Positions 1-8,836 of a DNA stretch of 64,000 bases are shown here, one piece after another. The stretch covers positions 1 to 64,000 of the forward strand of contig NZ_JANYGG010000067.1 in the NCBI RefSeq assembly GCF_025362505.1, given 5' to 3'. The notes beneath the pieces are model-generated. The model was not told the DNA's origin. It ran no database searches and was given only the letters and a program-made list of their open reading frames with translations. Both the position numbers and the translations under genes were made by a program. The stretch is from Sphingomonas sp. (lineage in GTDB: Bacteria > Pseudomonadota > Alphaproteobacteria > Sphingomonadales > Sphingomonadaceae). How positions within the stretch are numbered: the first letter of the stretch is position 1; each line of letters starts with the position of its first letter.

Positions 1-75
1 CCTGCCGTGACTCTTGGGAAAATACGGCTCAAGCCGCGCCATCTGCTCGTCCGTCAGCCAGTACAGGTTGCTCAT
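1..75 (-). CDS. IS5-family transposase, N-terminal fragment (continues outside window)
   Basis: Reverse complement of 1-75 reads MSNLYWLTDEQMARLEPYFPKSHGR, the typical N-terminus of IS5-family transposases. Confidence 0.85.
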   Translation of the reverse strand, partial: MSNLYWLTDEQMARLEPYFPKSHGR

Positions 76-137
76 GCTCCGTCTCCTTGCGGAGCCTGAA
101 TCAGATCGCGCCTCTCAAATCAATGGGTCCTGACCCT
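1..137 (-). mobile_element. End of an IS5-family insertion sequence, including a probable terminal inverted repeat (AGGGTCAGGACCCATTGATTTGAGAG on the minus strand)
   Basis: Transposase start at 75 followed by IR-like sequence ending ...AATGGGTCCTGACCCT at about 137; the other end is outside the window. Confidence 0.65.
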
Positions 138-3100
138 AGCCCGATAGAAGCATCGCTGATCCTGAAAGCCTATGAGGAGTCTTGCCAAGGCTGGTTTTGG
201 GCGACCGATGCGAGCGGTTGCCTGACCTATCTGACCGACCGGATCGTTCCGCTTCTGACCGACCAGCCCGACACCATGATTGGCGCGCCGCTCGCCGACC
301 TGTTCGTCAAGGGGGATGAGGGAACCGGTGCGGGTCGGAACCTGCCGTTCATGCTCACCAAGCAATCCAAATTCGAGAAGCTCATCGTGCGGGCCGCGGT
401 CGCGCATGACCCGCGCTTGTGGTCGGTCTCCGGAACTCCCCAGTTCGACGCGCAAGGCCAGTTTACCGGCTTCCGTGGCAGCGGTGTGGACATCACGGAG
501 CAGCGTAAATCGTCCGAACGCGCGTCGCGATTGGCGATGCACGATTCGTTGACGGGCCTGCCCAATCGACTGCGGATGGCGGAAGTCCTGGAAGCCAACC
601 TCAACGGAACGGACATCCACAAGCGGCCTTGCGCCGTGCTGATGCTCGATCTCGATCGATTCAAACAGGTCAATGACACGTTGGGCCATCCGGCCGGTGA
701 TGCCCTGCTCAAGCAGGTCGCCGATCGGCTCTTCAGAATTGTTGGCGACAAGAAACGCATCTTCCGGCTTGGCGGTGACGAATTCCAGGTGATCCTGCGC
801 GATTGCAGTGATCGTGACGTCGTGCTTCAACTCGGCAACAAGATCATTGCAAGCCTGTCGCAACCTTATTCGATCGAAGGCAGCCGGTGCATCATCGGCG
901 CCTCGATCGGGATTGCGGTGAGCCCGATCGACGGACGAAACAGCGACGACCTCATCCGCAACGCCGATCTCGCGCTTTACGCGGCCAAAGGCAGTGGACG
1001 CGGTTGTGTCAGCTTTTTTTCAAGTGACCTGCTGCAGGCGGCCGAAGACAAGCGCGTGCTTGAAGAGGATCTCCGCGATGCGCTCGAAAAAGGCGAAATT
1101 CACGTTTTCTATCAGCCAATCGTAAACGCCAGAAACAATGTGACGACGGGCGTTGAGGCGCTTGTCCGCTGGCACCACCCGGAGCGAGGATCAATTTCGC
1201 CTGCCCTGTTCATTCCGATCGCCGAGGAAGCCAATCTGATCGGCCCATTGGGCGAGTGGATCCTGCGCAAGGCATGCGAAGATGCGGCAAGCTGGCCGGG
1301 CAAGCTGAGGGTCGCGGTCAACGTGTCGCCGATCCAGTTCACGAGCGGATCCTTGCCGTCGATCGTGACATCGGCGCTGGCTTCATCCGGGCTTTCTCCC
1401 GATCGGCTCGAGCTGGAGATTACCGAAGGCGTCTTCCTCAGCGATTCGGCGGCGGCCGACACGGTGTTTGCTTCGCTCAAGCAAATCGGTGTGCGGCTTG
1501 CGCTCGACGACTTTGGCACCGGTTATTCGTCGCTCGGCTACCTGAGGACGGCACCATTCGACAAGATCAAGATCGACCAGAGCTTCGTGCGAGCGGCAAC
1601 GCTTCCCGGGTCTCGTAACGGCGCGATCATCGCGGCCATCGTCGCCTTGGCCGAAGCGCTGGGAATGGAGACGACCGCCGAAGGCATCGAGTCTCATGAT
1701 CAGCTCGCACTCATCCAGAGTCTTCGGGTCAGTCACGTCCAGGGTTATATTTACAGCCAGGCAATTGCCTCCGACGAATTGAAGGAACGGCTTGAGACGG
1801 GCGAGTGGATCATTCCTCCGACCGGTCCGACCAAACAGCGCAGCGACCGCCTTTCCATGTATCGGACAGTTCGGGCAATTTTCGGCAATCACTATCGTTC
1901 GGTCCTGATCCGCAATCTGTCCGAAACGGGAGCGCTGGTCGAAGGGCTCGATGATGTTCCGTTTGGCAGTCAGCTGATCATTGATTTTGGCGAAGGGCAC
2001 CTCGCCTGTGCCACGATCAATCGATCTCGCAATCGCCAGCAGGGTCTCGTGTTTGAACAGGCCTTGGTGAGTGACGGCCGTGGCGGACTGCGGACCGCCA
2101 TGCCGGTGTCTCCCTATACGCTTCAGACGGCGGGACTGCCGGCTTTTGGCAACGTGGAACGCCCGCCGGTTCCCCAGCCAGACAATTCGTCGGCCATGGA
2201 GTCCCTGCGCTCAAAGCTTGGTCTGGCGCCCTCGCGAGCTCCCGTTCCGACCGGTGACGCGAATGGCGCCGGACCGGTCGCGAGTCGCCAGGCATTGGCT
2301 CGCGGCACGGGTCATGGAAACCCCGGCACTGATGGCATTGGTGGTCTTCCGACCGTCGTGGTCCTGGCTGAACAATATCTCGATCAGGTGCGCGGCGACA
2401 CTAGCCGGCATGCCAGTGATTCGCACTGCCTGCACAATCACATCCTGCCCAGTTTCGGTCACATGCGCCCTGATCAACTGGCACCGTCGATGATCGCGAA
2501 TTGGCTCGCCACCAAATCCGAAGAGGAGGATCTTGAGCCGTCCACGGTCACCCGGCTGCAGGCCATCTTAGGGCAATTATATGTGCAGGCCATGCAATGG
2601 GGGTGCGTAAATGGCCTTCGCGATGGCCTTCAAGTCACTTCGGCGCGTGGCAGTCGCGATGTCCACGAACGCCCGTTGACCCGCGACGAGATCGGTCGGT
2701 TGAAGGAAGCCGCGGAAGCCAGCGCCAACCCGCAGCTCAAGCATATCGTCGCGCTGTTGATCCTCACCCGGGTCCGACAACGCGATTTGCTCGAAGCCCG
2801 CTGGGATCAGATCGACCTCGACGCAGGCGTGTGGGTCATTCCATCGGCAAAGGCCGGCAAGGAACGACGCGTCGAGCTATCGCGAGAGGCAATCGAGATT
2901 ATTCGCAAATTGCCGCGATGGGAGAAATGCTCCTACCTCCTCGCCAACCCGGTCACTCAAAAGCCTTATCGCTCGTTCCTCAACAGCTGGGACACCGTCA
3001 GAATAAAAGCGGATCTGGTCGATGTTGAAATCGACGATCTACGCTTCTGCAATGTCGAGAATGACAATCATTCTCCAGTTTCAGCTAATCAGTTTCCGGT

Positions 3101-3173
3101 TCGTCAGTTAAAAGCGATTACCGATAATTTCTCTCGTCCCGCCAGGCGCAAGTCAACCGCCGCGAAAAGTTGA
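123..3173 (+). CDS. PAS-GGDEF-EAL protein with PilZ-like domain and C-terminal truncated tyrosine-recombinase-like domain; native 5' end apparently interrupted by the IS
   Basis: RLGGDEF; EALVRWHH, NVSPIQF, DDFGTGYSSL, KIDQSFV, AEGIES, QGY; NLSETG PilZ motif; SAM-like core-binding segment and LTRVRQRDLLEARWDQIDL...SAKAGKERRVEL...DDLR. ORF track starts at TTG 87; in-frame ATG at 123 lies inside the IS end. Confidence 0.85.
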   Translation: MGPDPSPIEASLILKAYEESCQGWFWATDASGCLTYLTDRIVPLLTDQPDTMIGAPLADLFVKGDEGTGAGRNLPFMLTKQSKFEKLIVRAAVAHDPRLWSVSGTPQFDAQGQFTGFRGSGVDITEQRKSSERASRLAMHDSLTGLPNRLRMAEVLEANLNGTDIHKRPCAVLMLDLDRFKQVNDTLGHPAGDALLKQVADRLFRIVGDKKRIFRLGGDEFQVILRDCSDRDVVLQLGNKIIASLSQPYSIEGSRCIIGASIGIAVSPIDGRNSDDLIRNADLALYAAKGSGRGCVSFFSSDLLQAAEDKRVLEEDLRDALEKGEIHVFYQPIVNARNNVTTGVEALVRWHHPERGSISPALFIPIAEEANLIGPLGEWILRKACEDAASWPGKLRVAVNVSPIQFTSGSLPSIVTSALASSGLSPDRLELEITEGVFLSDSAAADTVFASLKQIGVRLALDDFGTGYSSLGYLRTAPFDKIKIDQSFVRAATLPGSRNGAIIAAIVALAEALGMETTAEGIESHDQLALIQSLRVSHVQGYIYSQAIASDELKERLETGEWIIPPTGPTKQRSDRLSMYRTVRAIFGNHYRSVLIRNLSETGALVEGLDDVPFGSQLIIDFGEGHLACATINRSRNRQQGLVFEQALVSDGRGGLRTAMPVSPYTLQTAGLPAFGNVERPPVPQPDNSSAMESLRSKLGLAPSRAPVPTGDANGAGPVASRQALARGTGHGNPGTDGIGGLPTVVVLAEQYLDQVRGDTSRHASDSHCLHNHILPSFGHMRPDQLAPSMIANWLATKSEEEDLEPSTVTRLQAILGQLYVQAMQWGCVNGLRDGLQVTSARGSRDVHERPLTRDEIGRLKEAAEASANPQLKHIVALLILTRVRQRDLLEARWDQIDLDAGVWVIPSAKAGKERRVELSREAIEIIRKLPRWEKCSYLLANPVTQKPYRSFLNSWDTVRIKADLVDVEIDDLRFCNVENDNHSPVSANQFPVRQLKAITDNFSRPARRKSTAAKS
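3057..3075. promoter_or_regulatory. Fur-box-like 19-bp palindrome GAGAATGACAATCATTCTC
   Basis: 16/19 match to the classical Fur box GATAATGATAATCATTATC; perfect 8-bp arms. Confidence 0.55.
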
Positions 3174-3280
3174 CGTCGCAAGCGGTATTCGTCGGCTCGC
3201 TCTTCACATAATAATTAATCTATATTAGTAAATTTGCTCTTCCCGACCACGGTATGGGCAAAGTTCGAAAAGATCGAAGA

Positions 3281-5293
3281 TTACAGTCCCCCGAGCAGCC
3301 GGTCGATCGTCTTGGCGAGGTCGCGCAGCACCTTGGTCCCGTCGCTCCACTCGGGTGGCAGCGGTGACTCACTAGGCTCGGGTGGCGCGACCGGCTGCGG
3401 CACGTGGAACGCCTCGGGCAACAACGGGCCGGCGCGCCGATCGATGCTCAGCGCCGGCGCCATGAAGCTCTTCCAGATCGCCGCCGGCAGCGTCCCGCCA
3501 CTGACCTTCCCGAGCGACTTGTTGTCGTCCCGACCGACCCACACCCCGACCACCAGGTCGCCCGCGAAGCCGACGAACAGCGCGTCGCGATTGTCCTGGC
3601 TCGTCCCGGTCTTGCCAAACGTCGGCACACTCAGCGCGGCCCGCTTGCCGGTGCCCTCGTTGGCCGCCGACCACAGCAGGTCGAGCATCGGCGCCCAGTC
3701 TCGGTTGGGGTCGAGCCGCCCGTCGCGCTCGAGCAGGCCCGAGAACATCGAACGCGGCGCATCGCCCTTCACCGGCAGCCCGCGCGGGCTCACCGGATAG
3801 CGTCCCCCGGCAACCGCGGCATAGGCCGAGGTCAACTCGATCAGGCTTGTGCCCGACGCGCCGAGCGACAGGCTCGGCCGGTCGGCGAGCGCGCTGCCGA
3901 TTCCGAGCTCGCGTGCGGCACGGATGATGTTCGCCCGCCCGACGCGCTCGGCGAGCCGCACTGTCGCCGCGTTCGACGAGCGCGCGAACGCCTCGCGCAT
4001 CGTGATCCGCCCGCGATAGACGCCGTCGCTGTTGACCGGCTTCCAGCCATCGATGGTGACCGGCGTATCCTCGATGATCGTGTCGGGCGTGTAGCCGGCG
4101 CGCAACGCGGCGAGGTAGACGAACAGCTTGAACGCCGACCCCGGCTGTCGCCGCGCCTGCGTCGCGCGGTTGAACGGCGAATCCCGGTAGCTCTTGCCGC
4201 CGACCATCGCGACCACCTCGCCGGTTGGCCGCATCGCGACCAGCGCGACCTGCGCATCGCCGACCGGTGACCCGTTGATCGCGCGGATCGCCAGCCGCTG
4301 AAGCGCCGGGTCGAGCGTCGTTGGCACCGTCACCTGGCCGTAATCGGCGGTGAAACTGGCCTGCGCAGCGGGTGCGACCCAGTCGGCGAAATAGGTCCCG
4401 GTTGGCACTCGACTATCGACCCCGACCGGACGCGCGAGCCTGGTCGCGCGCGCTCGACCCGCAGTGATGACCTTGGTCTCCACCATCTCGGCGAGCACCA
4501 GCCGGCTCCGCGCCTGGGCGGCGGCGAGGTGCTGCGTCGGGGCAAGTCGTGACGGCGCCTGGACCATCCCGGCGAACATCGCCGATTGCGCAAGGCTCAG
4601 CTGCTGCGGCTCGCGCCCGAAATAATGGTGCGCGGCGGCGCGCAGGCCATAGACGCCATCACCGAAATATACCGACGACAGATAGCGTGAGAGAATCTCC
4701 TGCTTGGTCAGCCACGCCTCGAGCCAGAAGGCGATGATCACCTCCTGCGCCTTGCGCTTGAGGCTGCGGTCCGACGACAGGAAGCTGGTCTTGGCGAGCT
4801 GCTGGGTGATCGTCGACCCGCCCTCGCGCACGCCGCCAGCCCGGATGTTGGCGACCATCGCGCGCGCGATCCCGCGGGGGTCGATCCCCCAGTGCGAATA
4901 GAAGCGCCGGTCCTCGATTGCGACGAACGCCGCCGGGGTCAGCGGGTTCAGCTTCGTCACGTCAACTGGCGCGTCCTTGACCGCGCCGCGCCGCGCGATC
5001 GGCTCACCATTGTCGGCGACGATCAGCATCGCCGGCGCCGGCAACGGTTCGAGCGCCCGCGACAAGGGCGCGGTGATCACCAGCCACAGGATGGTGATGA
5101 GGAACAGCGCGAAGAAGGCATAGGCGCCGTATTTGAGCACCCGCCGGCGGCGCAGGCGGCGCACGGCCCGGGCGACCGGATCGATCGGGGGACGTCCATC
5201 GCCCGGCGGCGGCGCAGGCGCGAGCGGATCGGGCAGGTCCTCGACGTTGGTCCCACCGCGCCGCCAGATCTGATCGCTGTCCGCCATCGTCAT
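3281..5293 (-). CDS. mrcA/pbp1a: Bifunctional transglycosylase/transpeptidase, penicillin-binding protein 1A family
   Basis: EDRRFYSHWGIDPRGIARA, GGSTITQQLAK (GT51) and RQPGSAFKLFVY, SSNAAT, GKTGTSQ (transpeptidase). Confidence 0.9.
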   Translation of the reverse strand: MTMADSDQIWRRGGTNVEDLPDPLAPAPPPGDGRPPIDPVARAVRRLRRRRVLKYGAYAFFALFLITILWLVITAPLSRALEPLPAPAMLIVADNGEPIARRGAVKDAPVDVTKLNPLTPAAFVAIEDRRFYSHWGIDPRGIARAMVANIRAGGVREGGSTITQQLAKTSFLSSDRSLKRKAQEVIIAFWLEAWLTKQEILSRYLSSVYFGDGVYGLRAAAHHYFGREPQQLSLAQSAMFAGMVQAPSRLAPTQHLAAAQARSRLVLAEMVETKVITAGRARATRLARPVGVDSRVPTGTYFADWVAPAAQASFTADYGQVTVPTTLDPALQRLAIRAINGSPVGDAQVALVAMRPTGEVVAMVGGKSYRDSPFNRATQARRQPGSAFKLFVYLAALRAGYTPDTIIEDTPVTIDGWKPVNSDGVYRGRITMREAFARSSNAATVRLAERVGRANIIRAARELGIGSALADRPSLSLGASGTSLIELTSAYAAVAGGRYPVSPRGLPVKGDAPRSMFSGLLERDGRLDPNRDWAPMLDLLWSAANEGTGKRAALSVPTFGKTGTSQDNRDALFVGFAGDLVVGVWVGRDDNKSLGKVSGGTLPAAIWKSFMAPALSIDRRAGPLLPEAFHVPQPVAPPEPSESPLPPEWSDGTKVLRDLAKTIDRLLGGL

Positions 5294-5401
5294 CCTTGAT
5301 CGAACGGCGCCCGTCAGGTGCCACTGCCTTAGTCCAGTAAAACAGTTGGTCCGCTATATCCAGACGGTTGATGAACCGCGCATTGCGGCTAAACCCGTCA
5401 G

Positions 5402-6889
5402 ATGCCCCGCCGGTCCCGCCTTGCCTCAACGTTGCTCCTGCTTGGCGCGGTCGCGGCGCTCGGCGCCTGCCACCGCGCCAAGACCGGCTCGATCGACGTC
5501 ACGGTGATCGGCGACACTCCAAAGTTCGCCGACCCGGCGGCGGGAACGCTGTCGAACGCCGACGCGCTCTTGCTCGCCAGCGCGGCGCAGGGGCTCGTGC
5601 GGTTCGACGCGCGCGGCCAGATCGACCAAGGGCTCGCCGAGCGGTGGAACGTCAGCGACGACGGCCTCAGCTACATCTTCCGGCTGGAATCGGGGAAATG
5701 GCCGTCAGGGCGCAAGATCGACGGGCGCGAGGTGGCGCGGATCCTCAATCGGGTACGTCGCTCGAATGGCCTCAACACACTGAAGGACACGGTCGGGGCG
5801 ATCGACGAGATCGTCGCGATGACCGACCGCGTGATCGAAATCAGGCTGAGCGCCCCGCGCCCGAACCTGCTCCAGCTGCTCGCCCAACCTGAATTCGCGA
5901 TTTTCCGCGCGAACGACGATGAGACCGAGGGCAGCGGCCCCTTCATGCTGTTGCCATCGAAGCCCGAAGAACCGCTCCACTTGCGCCGAATGACCCCGGG
6001 CTCGGATGGCGACGAGGAGGTGCGCGAAGACGTCCACCTCGCCGGGCTCCCGGCGCCGTCGGCAGTCGCGCGCTTCAAGGCCGGCGACGGCGACGCGGTG
6101 TTCGGCGGGAATTTCTCCGACCTACCGGTCGTCCGGATGATCGGCGTACCCCGCGGCACGCTGCGTTTCGACCCGGTCGCGGGATTGTTCGCGCTCGTTC
6201 CCGGTCGTGCCGGCGGGCCGCTTGCCGACAAGGCGCTGCGCAGCCTGATTGCGCGGGCGATCGACCGGGACGCGCTGGTCTCGTCGTTCGACGTCGACGG
6301 CCTCACGTCACGCACCACGCTCTTCCAGCCAGGCCTCGAGGGAATTGGCGACATCGCGCCGCCGGCCTGGGCCGCCGTCCCGCTAGCACAGCGCCGGCCC
6401 GCGCTGATCACCGACGCGAACCGCCTGTTCGGAAAGAAACCCCGGCCGGAACTGACGATCAGCCTGCCGGCGGGACCGGGATCGACACTGCTGTTCAACC
6501 GGCTGGCCGCCGACCTCGCGCCGCTCGGACTGAAATTGGTCCCCGCTCCTGCAGGCGCCCCGGTCGACCTGAAGCTGATTGATGAGGTCGCGCCGTCCAG
6601 CTCGCCCGCATGGTTCGTGCGCCGTCTGCGGTGCGATCGTGTGCCCTTGTGCGATCCGGACATCGACGCGCTCAGCGACGCGGCGCGCACAACCATGTCG
6701 CCCCAGCAGCGCGCCCAGTTGTTGGTGCTGGCGGCACAGCGGATCGATGCCGAAAATCTGCTGATCCCGCTGGCCGCGCCGATCCGCTGGTCCCTGGTGT
6801 CGGCCGACGCGCCGGGCTTTGGCGAGAACCGTTTCGGTCGCCACACGTTGGTTGCGCTGGGCACCAAGCCCATCAGAGGAAAAGAGTGA
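5402..6889 (+). CDS. ABC transporter substrate-binding lipoprotein, family 5 (peptide/nickel type)
   Basis: Signal with lipobox LGAC; AERWNVSDDGLSYIFRLESG typical of SBP_bac_5. Confidence 0.8.
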   Translation: MPRRSRLASTLLLLGAVAALGACHRAKTGSIDVTVIGDTPKFADPAAGTLSNADALLLASAAQGLVRFDARGQIDQGLAERWNVSDDGLSYIFRLESGKWPSGRKIDGREVARILNRVRRSNGLNTLKDTVGAIDEIVAMTDRVIEIRLSAPRPNLLQLLAQPEFAIFRANDDETEGSGPFMLLPSKPEEPLHLRRMTPGSDGDEEVREDVHLAGLPAPSAVARFKAGDGDAVFGGNFSDLPVVRMIGVPRGTLRFDPVAGLFALVPGRAGGPLADKALRSLIARAIDRDALVSSFDVDGLTSRTTLFQPGLEGIGDIAPPAWAAVPLAQRRPALITDANRLFGKKPRPELTISLPAGPGSTLLFNRLAADLAPLGLKLVPAPAGAPVDLKLIDEVAPSSSPAWFVRRLRCDRVPLCDPDIDALSDAARTTMSPQQRAQLLVLAAQRIDAENLLIPLAAPIRWSLVSADAPGFGENRFGRHTLVALGTKPIRGKE

Positions 6890-6890
6890 C

Positions 6891-7286
6891 ATGGCCCAGC
6901 CGCTGACCAGGATAAACAGGCTGGGATCGAGCGATCCCCGGGCTGTCCGCCAACGCGTCGAGGCGATGGAGAAATTGCTCGAGGGGCTGATCACCATCCC
7001 CGGCACCAACCGCAAGTTCGGGCTCGACGTGATCCTGGACCTGGTGCCCGTCGCCGGCGATGTCGCGGCGGCGGCGCTCGGCAGCTACATGATCTGGGAA
7101 GCGCGCAACCTCGGCATGTCGAAAACCAAGATGGCGCGCATGGCGGGAACGGTCGGGTTCGATTTCCTGCTCGGGCTGATCCCGTTCATCGGCGCGGTGC
7201 CGGATTTCTTTTACCGGTCGAACAGCATCAATCTAAGACGCATCAAGCGCCATCTCGATCGATATCATCCACCGGCGGAGCGATAG
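6891..7286 (+). CDS. DUF4112 domain-containing protein
   Basis: LDVILDLVPVAGDVAAAALGSYMIWEARNLGMSK...GLIPFIGAVPDFFYRSN. Confidence 0.8.
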   Translation: MAQPLTRINRLGSSDPRAVRQRVEAMEKLLEGLITIPGTNRKFGLDVILDLVPVAGDVAAAALGSYMIWEARNLGMSKTKMARMAGTVGFDFLLGLIPFIGAVPDFFYRSNSINLRRIKRHLDRYHPPAER

Positions 7287-7306
7287 CCACGTTGATCGGA
7301 TTCCGG

Positions 7307-8836
7307 TCAATGTCCTGTCTCGCCAACGGCGGACCTGCGCGCGCTCGGTAAAAGTGATCCAGCGATGCGCAATAAATAATAAAATACGGTATTTATAAGG
7401 ACCGGGATAACCAAGGCGGCCAAATAGTCCTTATCGAGGTTGAGTGACATCGCGAAGATAGAAAGCACGAAGGGGAACATAACCCAGTCTCCGTCCGCGA
7501 GTATATTTCGCGTAGCGATCGTCATCGCTCCAAAATAAATACCCAATGGCAGCACCAGCACCAAACTCCACCATCCTGCGTTCCAGTACAAATCTGCAAA
7601 CGTTGTGACGCCGATCTGGTTAACCGATTGAATTCCAAGCAACTGACTGAGAACTAAACCAGAATTCGATGTAATTGGTTTGTCCTGCCATAAAAATCTC
7701 GGAATGAACATATAGCCGGAGTTTTTCAGTTCATCCGATGGCAGCCCATTATCAAACTGAGAGATGACAAACGCTGCCGGCATAACATAGTCGACCCTGG
7801 CTATAGCAGGAATCTCTTCTCCGGGTAACTTCTCTCCGTTCATGTATTCCTGAGCGTAACCCAAACGTTCGCTCAGTGAAGCCTGACCGGACTGTCCGTG
7901 TTCCTGGAGATTTCGGATCCGCGTGTAGTTCGTCACCGGGTTGATGAGTGCGAACAGCGTGACGATCACCGCCGAACCGATGATAATTCGCCGGACGTTG
8001 ATTTTAAACGAAATAATCCCGAGCACTGCGATGAGCGCGGGATATAGTAACACGGACTTGTTGAGGCTGATGAGTGACAGGAAAGTCAGTGCGATCAGAC
8101 CGACCACCACCACGACCTTCGCCAGCAAGTTGCGGTCGAAATCTCGCCCGACAATAAACAGGCCGGTGAACTCAATGGCCTGGGCAACGCTGCCGATGCT
8201 CGAAGGAACTCGCCGGGAAAATTCAAATGTGTCCGCAATTGTCGCCAAGCTCGTAACAAAGAACCCGGCCAGGAATGTGATCAGCCCGACGTTGAAAGAA
8301 TGTGCGCCAAGGCTGGACAGGCGACGCCGCGCTCCTTGGTAAGCGAAAATGCGCAATCCAGCGGCAACGCCGATGAGCAACATGTCCATCCCGGTCAGCC
8401 ACACGAGATTTACCTTGGCCGCGTCGGCGACAGAAGTGACGAACAGATAGTCAATTCGCTCCCTGACGAAGTCGGGTGCGGCCACATCATAGAGGCTGCC
8501 TGCGCCCATCACTACCAGCGCGATCAGTCGCAATCCGAAGAGCGGCGTCAGCAGCGCGTTGCTTTCCTGCCTGACCATCATGAAATTGGCGATCGCTGCC
8601 GTGACCAGGATCGTCAGGGGGGCGATGACGTTCACGGCTGACTCGCCGCCAAGATGATAGAGTGCGGTGCACAGCAGGGTTACCGCCAGCATCACCGCGA
8701 TTTCCGGCATCAGCAGGGCGAGTTGCCGGGCTGCGAAGCTGCCCGGGTCGATGCCCCTGCCTTCACGCGCCGGGAAAGACGCGAACAATGTCGCCGCCGG
8801 ACTAGTCACCGCTGATCTTCGGTGCCCCGACATCAC
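7307..8836 (-). CDS. Multi-pass membrane protein, Wzy/O-antigen-polymerase-like
   Basis: About a dozen hydrophobic segments and a large hydrophilic loop; overlaps the nadA 3' end (alternative GTG start at 8809). Confidence 0.5.
   Translation of the reverse strand: MMSGHRRSAVTSPAATLFASFPAREGRGIDPGSFAARQLALLMPEIAVMLAVTLLCTALYHLGGESAVNVIAPLTILVTAAIANFMMVRQESNALLTPLFGLRLIALVVMGAGSLYDVAAPDFVRERIDYLFVTSVADAAKVNLVWLTGMDMLLIGVAAGLRIFAYQGARRRLSSLGAHSFNVGLITFLAGFFVTSLATIADTFEFSRRVPSSIGSVAQAIEFTGLFIVGRDFDRNLLAKVVVVVGLIALTFLSLISLNKSVLLYPALIAVLGIISFKINVRRIIIGSAVIVTLFALINPVTNYTRIRNLQEHGQSGQASLSERLGYAQEYMNGEKLPGEEIPAIARVDYVMPAAFVISQFDNGLPSDELKNSGYMFIPRFLWQDKPITSNSGLVLSQLLGIQSVNQIGVTTFADLYWNAGWWSLVLVLPLGIYFGAMTIATRNILADGDWVMFPFVLSIFAMSLNLDKDYLAALVIPVLINTVFYYLLRIAGSLLPSARRSAVGETGH

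Noticed and set aside
3234-3800. 188-aa plus-strand ORF after the Fur-like box, considered as the lost iron-regulated gene
   Set aside because: Mostly antisense to the mrcA coding end, alternative start codon, no recognisable protein features.
7375-7400. AT-rich palindrome AAATACGGTATTT
   Set aside because: Inside the coding end of the polymerase-like gene; arms of only six bases in AT-rich sequence.
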